Shown here piece after piece: positions 59,301-64,000 of a stretch of DNA of 64,000 nucleotides. Origin of the DNA: Phytopythium helicoides (Eukaryota > Oomycota > Peronosporomycetes > Pythiales > Pythiaceae); the NCBI GenBank assembly GCA_024867545.1, contig JANFNE010000025.1:744001-808000 (forward strand). Direction: 5' to 3'. Under the pieces are notes generated by a model, which was not told the origin of the DNA, did no database searches, and was given only the letters and a program-made list of their open reading frames with translations. Made by a program: the position numbers and the translations under genes. Every line of letters starts with the position of its first letter. Positions within the stretch are counted from its first letter, which is position 1.

Positions 59301-62300
59301 ATGACCGTCTCCACTGAGTCAATCACCTTGTACAGCGACCGTTGGAACTTGATACTCGACTCGGACGACTTCTTCGGCACCTCAAGGATCGACTTCATCA
59401 GTTCGGCACAAGCTGCACGGCACTTGTACAAGTTGGACAAGTTGAGACCCTTTAGGATCTGCTGGTGAGCAGCCATCTCTTCAATAAAGTTGTAGCATTC
59501 ATCCAGCTCGCGATGCTCTTCTCCCAGAAGGATGCGCAGCACCTGGGATGAGAACTTGTACGATCCGAGAATCGATTCAATACGCAAGTCGTCCTTGAGT
59601 AGTCGCTCGCGCATCGTCATCTCAATCTTCTGCAAGGTCTTGTCCTTCTTCTTCTTGTCTGTCTTAAGCTTCTCGTACAGCGCTGCACACTCAATCACGA
59701 TGTCGATCGACTCGTCGAGCTTGCCAGCCGTCAAGAATGCCGGAGGGTACAGCTTGCGGCCAACCGTGTCCTTCGAGTCAATCAGATAGCTGAGGACGTT
59801 TAGTTCACGATCGCTAATGACATCAGCCTCACGGAGACTCGTCAGGCAGCGATTCCAGGCCATCGCGAACGGAATCGTGCGCTCAAACTCAGCGCCAGAG
59901 ACACCAGTGATCGAGCCGATATTGGAGGTACGACTCGAGTGCGACGACGCCTCTTCATCCATTCCATTCGGCGTCTTGAGCTCGTTGTACACGTCTTCGT
60001 CCTCGCGCTGCTCCAGTAGAGAGCTGTACTTCTGGGTTTTGACCGTCAGAGGCTTGGCACCCTGGGACATCGAGATACGCTCAAAGCGGCGGACCGGCAT
60101 AGCGACGTCGTCCGGCTGGTTGTTCTTGCCCTTCTTCTTCTTGGTTTTCTTCTTCTTGCTCTGGTCCTCCATGATATTCGGTACAATCTTCTTGTTGAAA
60201 ACGCCCGGAATCGACTTGAACGTCAGACGAAGGATACGGAACGATCGCAGCTCACCAATACGCAGGTTGAAGCCCGCGAAAGAACCGTAGATAACCGACA
60301 GAATCGAGTAGAAAATCTGCGCGTCGTACAGGAAAACGAGCCATGCAGGAATCCACAGGAAGATCATGTAGGCAACGTTGTGGTACGAGAACTGCACCAT
60401 GAAGTGTGAGTACTGCAGGTAATCCGACGACTTGGCGGCCCAGATGAACAGCGATGTCTCAACAAGACTCTTGATGACGAATTCAAAGTCAAAAAAGAGC
60501 TTGACGATGTACAGGACAAACCAAAAGCACGTGTAGCGGCAGTACGCCTTCATCGGCACAGGAAGTGATCGTCCAACAAAGCCCATACCAAAGCCAGAGA
60601 AGAAGCGGTTCTGGAGCTCGCACAAGCACACGAGACCAATCATCGCGACACCTCCGGCAAGAGCGAACACGCCCTTGTCATCTCGCGAAAAGTCAATCAA
60701 ACCAGTGATCAACTTGACGATACGTGTCGGGTCCTTGATAAGACTATTCACATCAACACTGCAGCTTCCGCAGTTGAGCGTACCGTCGCCTTCGTCGTCA
60801 AGAATGGACTCAACACCAGCCTTCCACGCCGGAACACAAAGTGACTGGTCGTAATCCACTGTTGCGACCGACCCATCGTCGGAAACAGACTGAGCAGATC
60901 CCGTTTGATCAAAGCAATCGTCGATCACCTTGTGGTAGCAGGAGCACCGGCCAACAGTCTTTTCCAGACAGTCCGTAAACGGAATGGTTGCTAGAAGTGT
61001 CTTGAAGTCGAGTGGAATGGTACCAAAGGTGTCTTTCGCGGACGTGTAGTACTCAACTCCGAGGCAGGAGGCAAGCTTCGCGAGCAAGCACTGCGAGCTC
61101 CCAGAAGCAGAACTCGAGTCGGTGTTGATATCATCCGAAAGAGAATCATCGAGTTGTCCGTCGATTCGTTGGCTGAAGGGAGCGAGTACTTCTTACCGAG
61201 AACCTCCAGAACGCCCGTTTCGGTCGCAGGCTGAACATCAGATCCATACATGATAGGCGAGTCGGGGCAGAACAGCACCATGTCAATAGCAAAGCCTAGT
61301 GTCGCCAAGAACAGTGCACAATTGAACAGGAAGATGCGGCGGAACGACAGGATCGCGCGCAACCAGCTTCTCTTCTCCCGGTACGTCTTCTTGACAATCT
61401 TGGGACGGCCCTTCTTGTCGTAGTTGGCAAAAGCCTCACCGATAGGTGCGGAAATCATACTTCAAGCACTTCTTGCCCCAGAAGAACTCATTGAAGTCAT
61501 CGTAGTTGCGGATCTCCGTATGTGCCGCGCGGGCACCCTTGGACGTCTTCTTGTCGTTGTCTCGCTTGAGCTCGTTGTACATGGGGCGAATCGTTCCGTC
61601 AAGGAAGGCGCCGGGCTCCTGACCGCCACCCTGAACCCACCTGGGGAAGCATCGTGTGCAACAGAAAGCACAGACACTCGGGTGTCTGGCGGAAGTTGCC
61701 GGCTTCGCCCCAGATGAGGAAGAAGAGAGCCACGTCCACGAGCGGGTCGCTCGTAAACTTAGGCTTCTGGGACACATATTTGCACCACTTTTTGTAGTTG
61801 GCAAAGATGCGGTCGTGGAAGCGCTTGATACCCTTAGTGGCCAGGTCCATCTCTAGCTGCGGGTCGCGCGGCCGCAGGTAATCCTCCATGGCCTCAGCCC
61901 CCGGGTCTGTCTTCTTCTTCTTCTTCTTGTCGTCGTCACCGCCTTGCTCCTTGAAGTTGGTGAGCAGTAGCAGCAGATGCTCCTTCTGGTTGAGCACGTT
62001 GGCTTCCTGGAAGCCGAAGGTACGCTTGAGCGTCTCAAAGATGTCCCCAAGCTGGGGCGAGCTGTCGTGGGAAGGAAACATGGGTTAGAAACCTCAAATC
62101 ATACCGACCGGAGGCGGGCCACCTACTTGTGCATGAGGTGGAAAATGGGCGTGTAGATCTCCGGGAGCGCGTCGAGCTCGAGGATGTTGTGCTTCTTCTG
62201 CAGCGCGCGCTTGGACCCGCCGCCGCCGATCGACTTGGAGCGCTGCGACTTGATCATCTTCACGTAGCGCATCATCTTGTTGTTGAGTCTGTCAGCGGCG

Positions 62301-62551
62301 TCCTTCTCCTCCGCCGTGGGGTAGCGGATCGACAGCGCGTGCTCCATGATCTCGACGGCGCGCGCGAGCTTGTGCTCGGCCTCGGCCGCGTTGGGCGGCG
62401 AGGCGTTCTGCATGGCCACGCCGGCGTTCACGAGCGCCATGGCGTCCTCGCACATCTGGCGCTGCATCTCGAGCGCCTCCGTCACGAGTCCGGCGTTGCT
62501 GCCGTCGCGATCGCGGTCCATGGAGCCCGTGGGCCCGCGCCGACCCATCAT
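56354..62551 (-). CDS. Callose synthase / 1,3-beta-glucan synthase (FKS family)
   Basis: Plasma-membrane enzyme making beta-1,3-glucan from UDP-glucose, a main oomycete wall polymer. Exon 1 (62,127-62,551, MMGRRGPTGS) splices by a 65-nt GTAGGT intron in phase 2. The FKS1 N-terminal domain follows (FLIWGEAGNFRQTPECLC, YDDFNEFFWGKKCLKY), then membrane segments and a cytosolic catalytic region with the diagnostic NHAIIFSRGEQLQCIDMN, EHVFTGGVSNLASFMS, DIFAGFNTTLRGGRVSHEEF and QVGKGRDVGMQQ. A C-terminal membrane block ends in a basic tail VVKVKRVSKKKKQRDD. The 56,354-61,087 frame is intact over 1,577 codons. Upstream, single-base frame changes near 61,645 (run of four G), 61,443 and 61,170 are needed, though conserved residues continue across them. 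Total about 2,040 residues. Function sure; whether the breaks are real is not. Confidence 0.9.
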
Positions 62552-62564
62552 GTCGCCGCGAGTC

Positions 62565-62589
62565 GAGGCGAGGCGAGGCGAGGCGAGGC
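62565..62589. repeat. Five copies of GAGGC just upstream of the callose synthase start
   Basis: Five perfect head-to-tail GAGGC units end 13 bp before the ATG (62,551) of the minus-strand callose synthase, so they lie in its leader. A microsatellite here could vary between strains. Confidence 0.85.
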
Positions 62590-62592
62590 GGC

Positions 62593-63778
62593 GGTCCGTC
62601 CTTTCCGGAGCGCTTTCGCTTCTTTTTCCCGACCGGTCGCCGCGCTCGAGCCACTTCGGAAGTGCCTGTGGACCACAGCAGATAGCGCACTGGATGTTTC
62701 GCGGCAAGCGCTGTCAGGACCGTCTCTGCCGGCATACGATTCTCGAGAGAGAGGAACAGCGCCGGGGCGTAACGGCTCGCGCGAAAAAGTTCAGATCTCA
62801 GGTATACTGGGCGCCAGTGTCGAGCGAAACTTCCGTCCCGCGGAAAGTCCCCCGCACCGCAGGGGCAGCGCCGCCGCTAGAAAGCCTGTAGCAGCGTTGC
62901 CGCCGCCACCAGCGCGACACCTCGAACCCGCGGGGCGGGCCGAGGAGCCCTCTTGGTGAAAAATTGGGCTCCGACGATGCGAGGGCCGACGCGCTGCTCG
63001 CCCTGCTTCGCAGCACGGAGTCGATCCCCGCGCGCTTTCCTGCGCGTGTCGGCGCCTGTGAGCCAAGCTTTTTTGCGAGGCTGGGCGTGAAAGGCAGCTG
63101 TTTTTGAACAGTTGGACGGGTCGGGCGGGTCTGGCTCACCCAGCATCTCTCCTTCAACCCGCCCGGACCGACCGACCCGCGTCAACGAGGAGAAAGCGCC
63201 CATGGAGCTCCTCGGAAGCTCTCGGCGGCGCCTCGCCCGTCGACTCGGCGGCGCTTCAGGCGGGGAATCGGGCGGTGGGGAGCGCGGCAGGCGCTCATTT
63301 GACGCGGAAAGCCGACGAGTCGCGCGGAAGTTCAGCCGGCGCGGCAGAGGGCGCGGCGGCTGGCGAGATTCGCGCTGGTCCGCAGCCGATTGAACCAGGC
63401 TCAACGTTTCCCGAGGGTGCGCGAGAACCGCATGGTGCTGGCGTGGTTGGGTGGAAGAGCGGCTGGATGCTGTTCATCCGACAAGGTTCGTCATGTTGTG
63501 GAGTTGTCAACCGCTTCAACTTGAAGCGATGCGAGGCCGCCAAGGGATCATGGAGGTAGTGAGTCGCCGACTTAATAGCGACACTGCTGTAGTGTTGAAG
63601 AAGGGTGCGACCAGAGGATCGTTTGACGTTTGCACGCCTACCTCAATGTTCCAGCGAATGGACAGATAGAACGGTGATGTGATGCTTCCCGGCTCAAACA
63701 CACTGAGAACGATGCAATCTATTCGCCAGCGAGGCTACACAAACTCAATTACAAAGTACATTTCGAAAACTGCACCCA
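62593..63778. other. 1.2 kb between tandem callose synthase genes
   Basis: No gene was recognised. Frames of up to 175 codons are Arg/Ala/Ser-rich and overlap on both strands, which suggests GC-rich non-coding DNA. The stretch should hold the promoter of the left callose synthase and the 3' end of the right one. An imperfect inverted repeat with 10-bp arms (tcgggcgggt at 63,121 and its complement near 63,157) is present. Confidence 0.55.
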
Positions 63779-64000
63779 CTAGTCGTTGCGCTTCTTCTTC
63801 TTCGCCACGCGCTTGACCTTGACAACCTTGGATGACGACGCCGCCGCCTCATTCGAGAACAGCTTCGACACCTCCAAACCGGCCGTGAACGCGTTGTTGA
63901 ACATCACGCGCTGCTGGAACGCGGCGATGAACGGCAGGAACATCGAGATGAACAGAATCGGACCAAACACGATCCAGCCAACCCAGCGGTCGTACGTCCG
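63779..64000 (-). CDS. Second callose synthase, C-terminal end only (continues past the right edge)
   Basis: The frame is open to the window end and stops at 63,779. It reads RTYDRWVGWIVFGPILF, MFLPFIAAFQQRVMFNNAFT, GLEVSKLFSNEA and the basic tail KVVKVKRVAKKKKRND. The complete gene to the left has the same order: VFGPIMFVAMFLPFISSF, NNAFTSGLEVSKLFAH, KVKRVSKKKKQRDD. It is therefore a tandem, same-strand FKS paralogue, diverged mainly just before the basic tail. The basic end is the usual cytosolic tail of oomycete glucan synthases as far as I can judge. Confidence 0.9.
   Translation of the reverse strand, partial: RTYDRWVGWIVFGPILFISMFLPFIAAFQQRVMFNNAFTAGLEVSKLFSNEAAASSSKVVKVKRVAKKKKRND

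Noticed and set aside
62123..63404. Arg-rich frames on both strands near the callose synthase start
   Set aside because: Overlapping frames in opposite strands of GC-rich DNA without domains; only the frame from ATG 62,551 continues into the FKS protein.

Overview
The window is compact eukaryotic nuclear DNA, most likely from an oomycete (Phytophthora, Pythium or Saprolegnia type). The pointers are short introns of about 45 to 120 nt with GTACGT, GTGCGT or GTAAGT donors and CTAAC-like branch sites, gene spacing of 50 to 500 bp on both strands, two tandem callose synthase (FKS-type) genes, a BT1 folate/biopterin transporter, a small Myb-like gene of a type I associate with oomycetes, a tyrosinase-like secreted protein, and a dynein heavy chain that fits a flagellated zoospore. 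No virus, CRISPR array, rRNA or tRNA was seen.

Layout, left to right. 1-14.3 kb (minus): a giant dynein heavy chain, cut by the left edge in AAA6, whose main exon is open for about 9.9 kb. 14.4-16.8 kb: RuvB-like 1 (pontin, minus) and a MOG1/RANGRF homologue (plus) head to head across 227 bp. 17.0-18.7 kb: BT1/FBT transporter (minus). 20.0-20.9 kb: Rpp21/Rpr2-type RNase P/MRP subunit (plus). 20.9-24.3 kb: CARMIL-like PH + LRR protein (minus). 24.7-25.1 kb: frameshifted Myb-like gene. 25.5-32.3 kb: a many-exon gene joining a protein kinase to a degenerate dual-specificity-phosphatase-like domain (plus). 32.5-35.0 kb: a small hypothetical gene and a gene-poor stretch with a recurrent palindromic motif. 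35.0-43.2 kb: a GRIP-domain golgin (minus) with a dense cluster of frame changes. 43.6-45.3 kb: unassigned minus-strand coding sequence. 45.6-47.2 kb: tyrosinase-like gene with lost copper ligands and two frame breaks (plus). 47.3-52.0 kb: a PA-ankyrin-SAPS-PH protein (minus). 52.2-56.2 kb: a TFIIIC-like WD40 protein with three C-terminal ubiquitin-interacting motifs (minus). 56.4-62.6 kb: callose synthase (minus). 63.8 kb to the end: the 3' end of a second callose synthase (minus).

The genes do not form a pathway. They are mostly single-copy cell-biology genes: motor, Golgi tether, actin regulator, nuclear transport, chromatin and RNA processing, wall synthesis. The best leads are divergent or fused proteins: a dynein whose AAA1 Walker B acidic pair reads His-His, a kinase fused to a pseudo-phosphatase, a PP6-type SAPS protein with PA, ankyrin and PH modules, and a WD40-UIM fusion.

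Single-base frame changes recur in the golgin, callose synthase 5' part, SAPS gene, tyrosinase and Myb gene, often in runs of 3 or 4 identical bases, while a 9.9 kb and a 4.7 kb frame are intact. Residual assembly indels are as likely as true decay, so calls of pseudogene are hedged. Intron coordinates were chosen by eye from splice signals and frame.
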